Part shown: piece by piece, positions 8,443 to 16,859 of the stretch
How positions within the stretch are numbered: the stretch's first letter is position 1
Layout of the letters: each line of letters opens with the position of its first letter
Origin: JBEKCD01 sp050015055
Lineage (GTDB): Archaea; Thermoproteota; Bathyarchaeia; Bathyarchaeales; Bathycorpusculaceae
Assembly (NCBI GenBank): GCA_050015055.1
Contig: JBEKCD010000018.1
Coordinates: 1 to 64,000, forward strand
Direction of reading: 5' to 3'
DNA length: 64,000 nt
Translations under genes and position numbers: made by a program
Notes under the pieces: model-generated
The model's database searches: none
What the model was told of the DNA's origin: nothing
What the model saw: only the letters and a program-made list of their open reading frames with translations

Positions 8443-8919
8443 TCACAGTTTCTTGCTCATCATGTAGGCGTCTTCTCCGTCAGCATAGTAGCCTCGAATG
8501 GAGCGGGAAACTTCCAACCCTAGTTTCTTGTATAGACTAACCGCTTCCTCGTTTGTCACCCTGACTTCCAAGTAGCATTGTTTCGCTCCGTACATCCGCA
8601 TGCCTTCCATGGCCTTCGTGACCAACGTTCCTCCTATGCCCTTGTGTCTGTATTCAGGCATGACCGCAACCGAAACAACGTGTCCTTTCTTGACTAGACC
8701 TGGCAGTCCAATATTTGACAACCCGACCTCGACACGACACATAATATAGCCAACAACGTTCCCGTTTTCCTCGGCGACGATGAAAGTCTCAGGAAACCTG
8801 CGATACAAATCGACGAAGAAAAAGTCCGTGTAGTTTTCTGGAAGACAGATCTGATTGATGTGCGTAACACCTGCCAAGTCATTCATCGTGAATTTGCGCA
8901 GTTCAAAGACGTCTTGCAC
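8443..8919 (-). CDS. rimI: Protein N-terminal acetyltransferase, archaeal Ard1/RimI type
   Basis: This 158-residue GNAT enzyme transfers acetyl from acetyl-CoA to protein N-termini. The acetyl-CoA loop is RHKGIGGTLV (Q/R-x-x-G-x-G/A). Other family marks are the N-terminal CLPENY motif (residues 26-31), VVSVAVMPEYRHKGIG and the C-terminal LYKKLGLEVSRSIRGYYADGED, the last typical of Naa10-like substrate binding. The start is GTG at 8917-8919. It is a single gene read toward the membrane operon. Archaeal Ard1 proteins usually have relaxed specificity for Ser, Ala and Met termini. Confidence 0.9.
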   Translation of the reverse strand: MQDVFELRKFTMNDLAGVTHINQICLPENYTDFFFVDLYRRFPETFIVAEENGNVVGYIMCRVEVGLSNIGLPGLVKKGHVVSVAVMPEYRHKGIGGTLVTKAMEGMRMYGAKQCYLEVRVTNEEAVSLYKKLGLEVSRSIRGYYADGEDAYMMSKKL

Positions 8920-8978
8920 GTTGCTAGGCTCCTTTTATCTTGAGGCAAGTTTCACAGTGCCTTAAACACTTTTCCTTT

Positions 8979-10274
8979 TCAACTTGTCATTACGACGCCC
9001 TGATCCTCGACTGCTTTAACTTCTGGCAACGTGAAGTCTCCGTAGGGCAAGGTCCAGACTTTACCGTTCTTGCCAACCATGTTCATGGCTTCGTTCAGAG
9101 CATCGTTTACAGCTCTTGCGGTTTTCAGCTTGAAAACGTTTGCAGCGTAGTAGTCGGGCATCGATGAGACCAGGATTATGCGAGCTTTTTGCTGAGCTTT
9201 CATGTAGTAGTAGGCCGTAGATCCTCCCATGACGAAATTGCGTTTTATCTCCCTGTCGACTGCTTTCAAGTCTGGTAACTTGGTCATCCATTCGTAGAAA
9301 TCTTGGTTTCCATGGCCTTCTGCCAGTTCAGCTACCAAGATTATTACGCCTCCCCTCTTCACAACTTCTAACGCATTATCGACACTCTGGTAAGCTCGGA
9401 AAAGATTGACATCCGTCGGGTCTCCTCCCGGACTGACTACGACGATGTCGGCCCGCCTATCGACCTGCACCCGGTACATCTCGTCAAAGAGCTTGACTCC
9501 TTCGGAAAAGACTCGCTCCAAGTCTCCTGCAAATGCTTTCACGAGTTCCCTTTTGCTGTTCATTACAACGTTGAGGACAAAGTCTACCTTTGCCATCGCT
9601 GCTGCTTCGACCATATCTTGATGAACAGGGTTCCCCGAGAGAATTCCGGTTCTCGCGTTCGGATCCAGCAGGAGAGCATGATTGTGTTTCACCGTTTCTT
9701 CACCTGATATTCCGGGCAGCACGCTTTTTCTTCCGCCGCTATAGCCAGCAAAATAGTGAATGCCAATGTCGCCGGTCAAGATTCTGACGTCTGCTTCTGT
9801 GAATGAGCGGTTCAGGAGGACTTCTGTTCCATGCTTCTGCGTCGTGCCCACGTGAGCCAGGTCTTGAGCCCTGCTGTCATGACTTACGGTTCTAACACGA
9901 GTGGAGACGTGTTCGCCCAGCAGCTTAACGGCTTCTTCAGGTTTGACAGCTCTTTCGAGTCCGCACGCAAAGATGACCGTCACGTTTTCATTCTTTATTC
10001 CTTCATTGTTCAGCGTGTCGAGTAGCGGTGGGACCATCAGTTGACTCGGCGCAGTTCCAGTGACATCGTCCACGACTATCGCCACTCTACTTTCCGGTTT
10101 GACAATCTCGTTCAGCTTCTTTGAACCCAAGGGTTCTTTCAAGGCCCTTTCGATTTCTGCTATCGGATCCGGCACGCCCGGCTTCTCTTTCGGCTCTATT
10201 GAACCCAGAAAATTTCTAGTTGGAATTCTTACGCAGACTTGTGACTTTCCGTATGGAAGCCAAGCATCAACCAT
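8979..10274 (-). CDS. LarA-family nickel-dependent racemase (DUF2088)
   Basis: The 431-residue protein matches lactate racemase LarA. Residues that bind the nickel-pincer cofactor in LarA have counterparts here: His in TVSHDSRAQD, His and Lys in GIHYFAGYSGGRKSVLPG, and His in TVKHNHALL. The family racemises alpha-hydroxy acids such as lactate or malate, and the exact substrate cannot be read from sequence. No larB, larC or larE cofactor genes are in the window, so cofactor synthesis must be encoded elsewhere. The start is ATG. It is monocistronic, and upstream of it lies a CG-alternating tract at 10373-10380. Confidence 0.88.
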   Translation of the reverse strand: MVDAWLPYGKSQVCVRIPTRNFLGSIEPKEKPGVPDPIAEIERALKEPLGSKKLNEIVKPESRVAIVVDDVTGTAPSQLMVPPLLDTLNNEGIKNENVTVIFACGLERAVKPEEAVKLLGEHVSTRVRTVSHDSRAQDLAHVGTTQKHGTEVLLNRSFTEADVRILTGDIGIHYFAGYSGGRKSVLPGISGEETVKHNHALLLDPNARTGILSGNPVHQDMVEAAAMAKVDFVLNVVMNSKRELVKAFAGDLERVFSEGVKLFDEMYRVQVDRRADIVVVSPGGDPTDVNLFRAYQSVDNALEVVKRGGVIILVAELAEGHGNQDFYEWMTKLPDLKAVDREIKRNFVMGGSTAYYYMKAQQKARIILVSSMPDYYAANVFKLKTARAVNDALNEAMNMVGKNGKVWTLPYGDFTLPEVKAVEDQGVVMTS

Positions 10275-10448
10275 GGGGCATCACTTGAGTATTGAAACAC
10301 GCTGGCAGAAACTATTAAGTTTTGTCAGAGCAAAAAAAAGAAGCAGCCAGTGATACCTATCTGCGCGCGCTAGCCCTCAAGGCAACTCTCGCAGCATAAG
10401 CCTCTTTAGAGGCCACGTACAATAATCAAGAACTGTGAGGGATTGAAA

Positions 10449-11141
10449 GTGTCGATTGGAAAGACTCCTTCAAAGAACGAAGTGCTTTTCGTGTGGCTTA
10501 ATCACTATGCCGGAGTGACCCTTAAGACTCCTTCAAAAACATTGGTGATTGATCCTGTGGACGTTAAGCCCCGAGACTTCAAGAGTGTTGATGCGGTCTT
10601 GATCACTCATGAGCATTATGACCACATGGACCCATCCCTGATTTCAGAGCTTCAGAAATCAACGCAGTGCGTCGTCGTTGCCGATCCGACTTCCGTGAAA
10701 AAACTGCGCCACTTGATTTCTCCGGAAAAACTGGTTGAGGTCAGGCCTGGTTCAGAAGTCAAGTTTGACTCGGTCTCGGTGAAGGTCGAAAGCTGCAATC
10801 ATCCTCCTGCAACTACGCCAGTCTCCTTCATAATCGCGAGCGAGGACGATATCAAAGTCTTTCATACGGCGGACAGTCTGCCGTTTCCTGAAATGGCCAC
10901 GCTTGGTGAAAGGGAGAAACTGGACCTTGTTTTCTGTACTGTGGGGATCGCGCCTGGGACTTCGCCGGAAACCGGCTTTGAGATTGCAAGGTTGACCAAG
11001 CCGAAGGTTGCTGTCCCTTATCACACTGGGTCAGTGGTGGATCAGAGGAAATTTGCTGAGCTTGTGAAGAAGGAGATGCCGAGGATGACCTGTTTGATTC
11101 CTGAAACTGGAAAGATATATCAGGTTTCGAAGAGGAAGTGA
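10449..11141 (+). CDS. MBL-fold metal-dependent hydrolase, UlaG-like
   Basis: This metallo-beta-lactamase-fold protein of about 230 residues has the metal-binding motif THEHYDHMD, a later His in HTADSLPF and a third in PYHTGSVVDQ. The sequence type matches the UPF0173/UlaG-like branch, whose substrates are mostly unknown. The reading frame also opens at TTG 10443, but GAGG at 10437-10440 stands eight bases from the GTG at 10449, which I prefer. The stop is one base before the pyrE start, so they form an operon. Confidence 0.85.
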   Translation: MSIGKTPSKNEVLFVWLNHYAGVTLKTPSKTLVIDPVDVKPRDFKSVDAVLITHEHYDHMDPSLISELQKSTQCVVVADPTSVKKLRHLISPEKLVEVRPGSEVKFDSVSVKVESCNHPPATTPVSFIIASEDDIKVFHTADSLPFPEMATLGEREKLDLVFCTVGIAPGTSPETGFEIARLTKPKVAVPYHTGSVVDQRKFAELVKKEMPRMTCLIPETGKIYQVSKRK

Positions 11142-11142
11142 A

Positions 11143-11784
11143 ATGTTGCCGAACCAAAAGGCCAGTGAATCTGTGAAGATTGAAATCTGCAAGATTCTTG
11201 ACCGTATAGGAGCGTTCAAGTTCGGAGCCTTTAGGCTTTCGAGTGGAAAGATGAGTCCGTACTACATAGATCTTCGGATAGTCCCGAGTTTTCCTGATGC
11301 TTTTCGGGAGGTATGCAGCGTCTATGCGGATTTTATAAAAAACAAGGTCGGAACAAAGAGCTTTGAGAGGGTTGCGGCTATTCCGGTTGCGGGCATACCG
11401 TTCGCTGCCTTGATTGCGTATGACCTGAAGAAGCCGTTCCTGTACATACGCAAGGGGGTGCGTCGTCATGGAAGAGAGAGAAGAATAGAAGGAGTCATCG
11501 CGCCCGGAGACCACATACTCTTGGTTGATGACCTTGTTACTACTGGCTTGTCATTGCAGAAGGCGGCGAAGACCATCGTTGCTGAGGGCGGGTTGGTGAC
11601 GGACGCGGTTGTGCTTCTAGATCGTCAAGAAGGCGGAAAAGAGAGACTGGCGAAGAGCGGAATGAGAGTTCACGCGTTGCTCAACATCACTGAAATAGCT
11701 AACACACTGCATGAGCTGGGGACGATAGACGAAGAACAGCTTAGAACCATTCTGAGACAGATTAAGACGGGACAAAAAAAGTGA
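11143..11784 (+). CDS. pyrE: Orotate phosphoribosyltransferase
   Basis: This 213-residue enzyme joins orotate to PRPP to give OMP in pyrimidine synthesis. It has the FGAFRLSSGKMSPYYIDLR N-terminal signature, the VAAIPVAGIPFAALIAY core and the PRPP-binding loop ILLVDDLVTTGLS (about 126-138). Catalytic Lys and Arg residues lie in FLYIRKGVRRHGRERRIEG. It follows the MBL hydrolase with a one-base gap and is convergent with TBP. Confidence 0.93.
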   Translation: MLPNQKASESVKIEICKILDRIGAFKFGAFRLSSGKMSPYYIDLRIVPSFPDAFREVCSVYADFIKNKVGTKSFERVAAIPVAGIPFAALIAYDLKKPFLYIRKGVRRHGRERRIEGVIAPGDHILLVDDLVTTGLSLQKAAKTIVAEGGLVTDAVVLLDRQEGGKERLAKSGMRVHALLNITEIANTLHELGTIDEEQLRTILRQIKTGQKK

Positions 11785-11792
11785 GTTCAGGT

Positions 11793-12362
11793 TTAGAGAG
11801 GTTGTTCGTAGAATATTAGTTCTTGATCCTCGAGTATCTTGTGAAGCTTGTGCACTGCGTCAAAGACATCTTGTTCTTTCTTGGCTCCGGTGCAGACAAG
11901 TTTCCCGCTTGCAAACAGCAGTATGACGACCTTGGGCTCGTCCATCCTGTAAATCAAACCGGGAAACTGTTCAGGTTCGTACATCGTCTTTCCGAGTGTG
12001 TACGCGGCTTTTTCCAGGTCTATCATTCCCCCTAGGCTGGCTGAGGCGACTATGTTCTGAATCTTCAGCTCCGGTTTGCTGATAATTATTATTCCGCCCT
12101 TCTTTAACTCCTTGACCACTTTCATGACGGCTCTGCGTGATTCCTTCTCCGACTTTGCCCCCGTGCAGACCATCTTTCCAGAGTTGAAGATCAGCGTCGC
12201 CGTCTTGGGCCTCTTGAGCCTGAACACTAGGCCTGGAAATTGTTCTGGGCGGTATTCAACTCCCGGATAACTCTTCACAACGGCGTTCAGGTCAACTTTC
12301 TGGTTTAGAGTGGCGGAGGCGACGACGTTCTCGATTTTTATTATGGCTTTGCTCTTCGGCAT
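11793..12362 (-). CDS. tbp: TATA-box binding protein
   Basis: The archaeal general transcription factor has two direct repeats of about 90 residues, which are easy to see here: IENVVASATLNQKVDL (repeat 1) and IQNIVASASLGGMIDL (repeat 2), followed in both by EQFPGL and a SGKxVCTGAK motif. The 189-residue length is standard. It lacks the long acidic C-terminal tail of many euryarchaeal TBPs and ends in LIFYEQPL. The start is ATG, with its own TATA-like element upstream. Confidence 0.98.
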   Translation of the reverse strand: MPKSKAIIKIENVVASATLNQKVDLNAVVKSYPGVEYRPEQFPGLVFRLKRPKTATLIFNSGKMVCTGAKSEKESRRAVMKVVKELKKGGIIIISKPELKIQNIVASASLGGMIDLEKAAYTLGKTMYEPEQFPGLIYRMDEPKVVILLFASGKLVCTGAKKEQDVFDAVHKLHKILEDQELIFYEQPL

Positions 12363-12398
12363 GGAATCCCACTTCTTACTACTGAATTGCTTATATAC

Positions 12399-12410
12399 TC
12401 TTTATAAGCC
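12399..12410 (-). promoter_or_regulatory. Likely TATA element of tbp
   Basis: The minus strand reads GGCTTATAAAGA, centred about 42 bases upstream of the tbp ATG. A second AT-rich stretch (GTATATAAG on the same strand) lies nearer the gene, so the exact box is uncertain. Confidence 0.45.
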
Positions 12411-12572
12411 TTAAGTAACTGCATTTTCAGTTTGGGCAGCGTGCTCTCGCTTCCTGAACGACGTGAGAGAAAGGGTTCTGTTTCTTTTGTTTTTTGGAAA
12501 GGGTGTTTTAAGCTTCTTTTCAGTGACAAGCTTTGAGTCATGGTTAGTCCACGTCTGGATTCGGCACATTCA
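12411..12572. other. Intergenic region upstream of tbp
   Basis: This is the left part of a 525-base gap between tbp and the DUF3160 fragment. It contains a pyrimidine-rich stretch (TTTCTTTTGTTTTTTGG) near 12480-12496 that could terminate leftward or rightward transcripts. I see no gene. Confidence 0.4.
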
Positions 12573-12632
12573 GGCATGAATCGTACTGAAAAGGCGCGAA
12601 TCGTATGGGAAAGGTGCGAATCGTTGTCGTGG
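12573..12632 (+). repeat. Three tandem units with 20-base period
   Basis: The core GGYRYGAATCGT occurs at 12573, 12593 and 12613 with exactly 20-base spacing, about two helical turns. The units read GGCATGAATCGT, GGCGCGAATCGT and GGTGCGAATCGT. The spacing between cores is conserved in length and partly in sequence (xxxGRAAA). This looks like a set of operator sites rather than coding repeats, although an open frame runs through it. Confidence 0.6.
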
Positions 12633-12803
12633 ACTGAGTCGGTGAGTTTCAAGGCTGTGTTGCAGAGGGGGAACCGCGTTCAGATTCCTAGGTTGTCCGT
12701 GGTGGATGTTTGTAGTTTTCAGCGTCTCTTGCTTTTGCGGCGGTTAGGGTTGAATAGTGCGGAATCATTCGCTGAGGGTTGCGGCTGTCAACGTGGAGAC
12801 TAG
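12630..12803 (+). pseudogene. Possible decayed AbrB-like N-terminal domain
   Basis: The open frame from about 12630 encodes SFKAVLQRGNRVQIPRL, which resembles the opening strand of SpoVT/AbrB-type swapped-hairpin domains (a basic stretch followed by R-x-x-V/I-P). After PRL the expected continuation is not present in this frame; a +1 shift gives WWMF, which could be the remainder. I read it as a decayed fragment. An accidental resemblance is possible. Confidence 0.3.
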
Positions 12804-12887
12804 GGACTGAAGCCTAGACGCTTTGGCAGATGACGAGTCTCTCTGGAAAAAGGATAGATAATTGGATGTGGCTGGTGCGAAAGAGTG

Positions 12888-13328
12888 TTATCGTGCAAAG
12901 TTGTCGGTCCATTCTGGTGGCTGTGGTGTTTGATTTGTTGAGAGCATTGTGCGCCAATCTTCGTCTGTGAGCCTATTGTTCACGGGCATGGTGAATTCGT
13001 AGTAGTTGAACACTGGTCCTGCGGCGGAGTGGAGTGTGCCGTTTGTATCTGCGTAGACAACGACTAGTATGTTGAAGTTTCCGAGCGCTTCTTCCAAGAC
13101 TCTTCCTTTGTATAGATCGGTGTGTACGTCAGCGGCTAGTGATGCTTGTTGGGTTGTGTCGGTGCCCAGAAAGCCTTCGACTGTGAAGCATCCCTTTGCG
13201 GCATTTCTTATTTGGTTCTGCAAGTTGGGGTCTAGAGTTTTTCCTTCCAGTTCGACTTTGGAGGCGTTGAGGAATAGTTCAGAATCTTGCATAAACGATG
13301 CTAGGCTGCTCTGTGTAAAGCGCGCGCG
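12888..13328 (-). pseudogene. C-terminal fragment of a DUF3160-like protein
   Basis: The frame encodes 134 residues from an internal ATG at 13292 and stays open upstream to the CG palindrome at 13317-13332. It holds LAADVHTDLYKGRVLEEALGN and GPVFNYYEFTMP, which match the C-terminal part of DUF3160 proteins; full members are several hundred residues long. The N-terminal bulk is missing. The fragment directly abuts another truncated gene (the thioredoxin reductase-like ORF) on the same strand, and the junction carries a GCGCGCGCGC tract. A large deletion that joined two genes is the simplest reading. Confidence 0.65.
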
Positions 13329-13894
13329 CTTTTCAGTTGCTCTTTCATCTGTTCGTCAATGTCAATCATGTTAGCATGGTTGACCAATCTTACATTCTTG
13401 GCTATTGTGGTCAATTGCAAAGCTTCCTTAACAGCTTCTTTGACATTGCCAACGACGATTATGTCCTTTCCCTTAAGAAAAGGCGCGCTGCATTCTGCAC
13501 AGTAAGCAACACCGCCACCGAGCCAAGTCTCCCATTTCATACCTATGCCTTTCATTCCATCCCCGGTCGATAGAATCAAAGCCTTGCATTCATACGTTCC
13601 CCGTTCAGTTTCCACGGCTTTTTCTTTTCGGTGAAGAGAAAGCTTGACAACCTCCTCCGAAGTGTGGAGCTCTGCACCCTCCTTCTCTGCTTGATGTGCC
13701 ATTTTCTCCATGAGTTTCAGTCCGGAAATCTTGCTCCGAAAGCCCGGATAGTTGCTTACTCCACGCGCTCTAGTTGCAATTCCACCTGCTGCCTCGTCTT
13801 CCTCCATAAGGAGCGTGTGCAAGCCGAAACCCGAAGAATGGATGGCAGCGGCTAAACCTGCGGGTCCACCGCCAACAATAATGATGTCATACAC
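13301..13894 (-). pseudogene. Truncated thioredoxin reductase-like flavoprotein
   Basis: The 197-residue frame begins with the FAD-binding motif IIIVGGGPAGLAAAIHS and carries a CAEC motif (VAYCAECSAPFLKGK) where thioredoxin reductases have CATC. The expected length is about 300 residues. The NAD(P)H-binding segment starts (IIVVGNVKEAVKEAL) but lacks the usual GGGDSA pattern, and the protein stops soon after, at the CG tract 13317-13332; the C-terminal FAD-binding segment is absent. The start is GTG. It may still be expressed, but a functional reductase is unlikely. Confidence 0.7.
13317..13332. repeat. CG-alternating palindrome at a gene-gene junction
   Basis: AAAGCGCGCGCGCTTT is a perfect 16-base palindrome with ten alternating C/G bases in the centre. 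It is the longest CG-alternating tract I found in the window. It lies exactly between the truncated thioredoxin reductase-like frame and the truncated DUF3160 frame. Confidence 0.9.
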
Positions 13895-14065
13895 ATTATT
13901 GGCCTCCTTCTATCATTAAACTATATGCGATCTCTTAGAATTAACTGTAACAGACCACGCTTGAGGGTTTGTCTTCGAACCGTTGTGTAGGGGTTGGGTT
14001 TTAACCGAGCGCTGGTAAGATGGCGTCGTGGAAAGGATTTTGTCCCGAGTTTGTTAGTAAAAGGC

Positions 14066-14080
14066 AAAAAAACGCGCGCT
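14066..14080 (-). terminator. Likely terminator of the M29-like gene, with CG tract
   Basis: On the minus strand an AGCGCGCG tract is followed by seven T residues, about 60 bases after the stop of the M29-like gene at 14139. T-rich stretches are the usual archaeal termination signal. It is also one of the dispersed CG tracts. Confidence 0.4.
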
Positions 14081-14138
14081 TACTCTTGATGTGGAGAACT
14101 CGAAGGAAAACGGGGAAAATCGGTTATTGAGGTGCAAT

Positions 14139-15281
14139 CTATAGCTGCAATGCACCATTCTTGACTAGCGTTTTGCCATCAATCTTGACGGTTGCTTTCG
14201 TCATTGAAGCCCACCAATGACGATTTCCTGGCGTTCGGTTTTCTCCTCCCTTATCTTCGTTGCCGCCGATCCCGATTGTAACGCCGCCCAAAACTTTGTC
14301 ATCTTGAGTGAAGCCATGTTTCAAGCCAGCATTCAGTCCCAGCCCGAAGAATGCAAACTTGGCGGCGTCGCCCTCACATGACTTAAGATAGTTTTCAAAC
14401 TCAGAAATCCCAGATTGCGCCTCGTAACTAACGACTTCTCCCTGCTTGAAATGCAGGGTTAAATCCCTAATCTTTTTACCTCCCCTAACCGAAATCACAG
14501 CATCATAGACTACAGCTCCCTTTGCGCTGGTTTCGTCTGCTGCAACTTCCACAAAGCCTGAAGGCAAGAACTTCAAGGTTCCTTTGGCTCCATCTTCCTT
14601 GTTCACCACGCTGTCTCCTGAAATAGGTTCACGCCCAGTCAACTTGAACTTGAGTTTTGTGCCAAAGGACGTCTCAACACTTACATCTCGACCCTTCTTA
14701 ACGAATTCGGCCACCCTAGAGATCGTTCGGGCGATTTCCTGCTGATTGATAAGACAACCGGCCAGCATGACCCCCTTCCATCTTTTATGATCCAAACCCA
14801 AAGCCTGCGCCCGTTCTTTCGTAGCCAAGCAATATTCGACGCCTAGCATGCGAATGGAGTGTTCATGAGCAATCTTTCGCCATGCGTCCATGTACTTGTT
14901 TGACTCTAGAAACCAAAGGTTAGCAAGTTCCTGTTTTTCCGAAGGAATTTTGTCCCAATCCACGGGGTTCTTCGGACCCAGCAGAAAAATGAAGGCATCA
15001 GTCTGTTCCAAGGCAGCAGCTTGATGTGCAGGCAAAATCTCCAACAGTCTTTTCGGGATTTCTAGTAGTGAACGCGTCCAGTAGTCCTCCGTGGTGAAAG
15101 TAATGAATGGGTGGGCTCCTTTTTCCCGACAAGCAAAGGCTATTTCGGAAGCAATTTCAGTCGTATGATCCCAACCATGAATCCAAACGTTTTCGCCCTC
15201 TCTAATGTTCAAGCATCCAGAAACTATTTGACGTGCAAGCTGTCTGTGGTCTTCCATTTGCTCTGTCTCCATGGTTTTCAT
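14139..15281 (-). CDS. M29-aminopeptidase-family protein with altered metal site
   Basis: The 380-residue protein has the M29 (thermophilic leucyl aminopeptidase) fold: an N-terminal domain with GENVWIHGWDHTTEIA and a C-terminal domain with FLPSGF, FFGLGLNAG, GGVTIGIGGNEDKGGENRTPGNRHWW. In active M29 enzymes the corresponding places are typically PxGE, AELGxGxN, GTxHxAxG and HxD. Here the Glu, Glu, His and Asp appear as Phe, Phe, Thr and Trp, with only the HWW histidine kept. The peptidase function is therefore doubtful; it may act as a different hydrolase or a binding protein. Start ATG at 15281, with an in-frame ATG at 15272. It is monocistronic and divergent from the HD protein. Confidence 0.72.
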   Translation of the reverse strand: MKTMETEQMEDHRQLARQIVSGCLNIREGENVWIHGWDHTTEIASEIAFACREKGAHPFITFTTEDYWTRSLLEIPKRLLEILPAHQAAALEQTDAFIFLLGPKNPVDWDKIPSEKQELANLWFLESNKYMDAWRKIAHEHSIRMLGVEYCLATKERAQALGLDHKRWKGVMLAGCLINQQEIARTISRVAEFVKKGRDVSVETSFGTKLKFKLTGREPISGDSVVNKEDGAKGTLKFLPSGFVEVAADETSAKGAVVYDAVISVRGGKKIRDLTLHFKQGEVVSYEAQSGISEFENYLKSCEGDAAKFAFFGLGLNAGLKHGFTQDDKVLGGVTIGIGGNEDKGGENRTPGNRHWWASMTKATVKIDGKTLVKNGALQL

Positions 15282-15377
15282 ACGTTCTATTAGCAGTTAA
15301 ATTTTCTCTCCACGCATGCGCAGAGGAGCCCGCGACTGTGTTCAAGTTTAAGAACTCGGGCCTTTACATAACCAACT

Positions 15378-16070
15378 ATGGAAGAGAAGTATCGCCAATT
15401 GAGGACGATTGTTGAGAAGGAAATGGACGTAGCAAGTCCCGCACACGACATCAATCATGTGATGAGAGTCTACAACTTGTGCCTAGAATTGGCAAGCTAT
15501 GAACTTGATGTTGATATGGACGTCCTGAAAACCGCGGCCTTGCTTCATGACATCGCCAGGACTAAAGAAGACAAACATGGACATACCTATCTGCTGAGTG
15601 TAGACCATGCTGCTCTCGGGGCTGAGATGAGCGGCAAAATCCTGAAAGAGCTGGGTTATCCAGAAGAAAAAATAGAGCATATCAAACATTGCATCGCAGC
15701 CCACAGATTCAGAGGAGGAAACACGGCAAAAACAATAGAAGCAAAGATTCTGTCTGACGCTGACAAACTGGACGTTTTGGGAGCAACAGGAATTGCAAGA
15801 TCATACTCGATTGGAGGAGAATGTGGCCAGAAAATCCATTTGGACACTCCAGTAGACAAGTACATCAAAGAAAACCTTGCTGGCGGCAAGCCTGACGGCA
15901 GAATCATAGATCCATCAAAGCACGCCTCAAACCTCGAGTTCGAAACAAAATTCAAACACATCCCAGATAAACTGCATACTCAAAAAGCAAGAGCAATTGC
16001 AAGAGAAAGATTGGAGTATATGGCGCAGTTCTTTGAAAGACTGAAAAGAGAAATTGACGGTCAATTATAG
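15378..16070 (+). CDS. HD-domain phosphohydrolase
   Basis: The 230-residue protein has the HD signature: His in SPAHDINHVMRVYNL, the HD pair in LLHDIART, a further His pair (IKHCIAAHRF) and the final Asp in LSDADKLDVLGATGIARSY. This is the COG1418 type of HD hydrolase, which act on nucleotides or phosphate esters; the substrate is unknown. The start ATG lies about 28 bases downstream of a TTTAAG element at 15348-15353, consistent with a nearly leaderless transcript. It is a single gene. Confidence 0.85.
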   Translation: MEEKYRQLRTIVEKEMDVASPAHDINHVMRVYNLCLELASYELDVDMDVLKTAALLHDIARTKEDKHGHTYLLSVDHAALGAEMSGKILKELGYPEEKIEHIKHCIAAHRFRGGNTAKTIEAKILSDADKLDVLGATGIARSYSIGGECGQKIHLDTPVDKYIKENLAGGKPDGRIIDPSKHASNLEFETKFKHIPDKLHTQKARAIARERLEYMAQFFERLKREIDGQL

Positions 16071-16304
16071 ATTCAAGCGGTGAAGACCTTGAAGAATATA
16101 TGTTTTGGTGATCTCCCGAACTCCCTAATCCTATTCGCGATATCTTCTTCCCTACAACTATTTCGGCACTGAATCTAGTAAGGTGCTATGGAAGTATCCT
16201 CTATTCCACACACAGAGCAAGTGTCGCCTCTAAGTTGTCGTAGCCTCAAGACCGATGGAAAACGTCAAAGAACTTTGCTGCGTTGTCTTTCATCGTTTTG
16301 CAGT
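16071..16304. other. Intergenic region after the HD gene
   Basis: About 230 bases without a convincing reading frame, ending at the CG tract at 16305-16312. The region belongs to a 1.1 kb stretch that appears to consist of remnants. Confidence 0.4.
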
Positions 16305-16420
16305 GCGCGCGCTATGACACTTTCATTTTAGCTCCTATCGTGGGTGGAATAAGCAAAGACGGACCAAACGAAGAGGATTTAAAGAAAGCCCAAGCGTTTG
16401 CGGGAAAATTTAAGAAATAG
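16305..16420 (+). pseudogene. 3' remnant of a flavodoxin/FMN-reductase-like gene
   Basis: A short frame directly after the tract GCGCGCGC encodes DTFILAPIVGGISKDG and then PNEEDLKKAQAFAGKFKK before TAG. The G-P-N/T-E-E-D-L-x-x-A pattern is typical of the C-terminal helix of WrbA/NADPH-dependent FMN reductase proteins. Only about 35 residues remain. The similarity begins within a few bases of the CG tract, so the truncation point and the tract coincide. Confidence 0.5.
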
Positions 16421-16598
16421 ACTTCGGCCGTTTAGAGACGCGTACGCCCATGATAATTCACCTAGGCATGCATTTTGGTACCTTTAGCGTAATCCAAGGA
16501 GCAACGTAGAAATGATGCCTTTTCCCCGATAACTTTGTTTCAGCGGTCAACTTCGTCTAGGCCATGGCTGCTTTTACAAGCTTGCGCCGAGCTTCTTG

Positions 16599-16859
16599 CT
16601 ATCTCAGATATTCAACTTTGCGCTTGCGATATAGCTTGCATTCTTTGACGACTTTTTTCCCGTATAGCGGCGGGTACATCACACCCATCCCTGCCAGCAA
16701 CATGAGTTGCGTTGCCTGATCCTGCCTTGTTTCGCTGTACTCTGGGCATCCTATGCATTCATCGGGGAACTCATTGAAGCACACATGTTGTACTTCCAAC
16801 ACTATTCCCCCAGCGCGAACGCTCGGGATATCTTCTTCCTTAGATGACAAAGGGGCCAA
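16599..16859 (-). CDS. Hypothetical Cys-containing small protein
   Basis: I do not recognise this 86-residue frame. It carries CFNEFPDECIGCPEY, with three clustered cysteines in C-x7-C-x2-C spacing, then a hydrophobic patch (LMLLAGMGVMYPPL) and a basic end (KECKLYRKRKVEYLR). It could be a small metal-binding protein or a fragment of a larger gene. It lies alone in a region of remnants, so it may not be functional. Confidence 0.3.
   Translation of the reverse strand: MAPLSSKEEDIPSVRAGGIVLEVQHVCFNEFPDECIGCPEYSETRQDQATQLMLLAGMGVMYPPLYGKKVVKECKLYRKRKVEYLR

Noticed and set aside
10852..11514. Minus-strand frame of 220 codons
   Set aside because: It is antisense to the MBL hydrolase and pyrE; no domain is recognisable.
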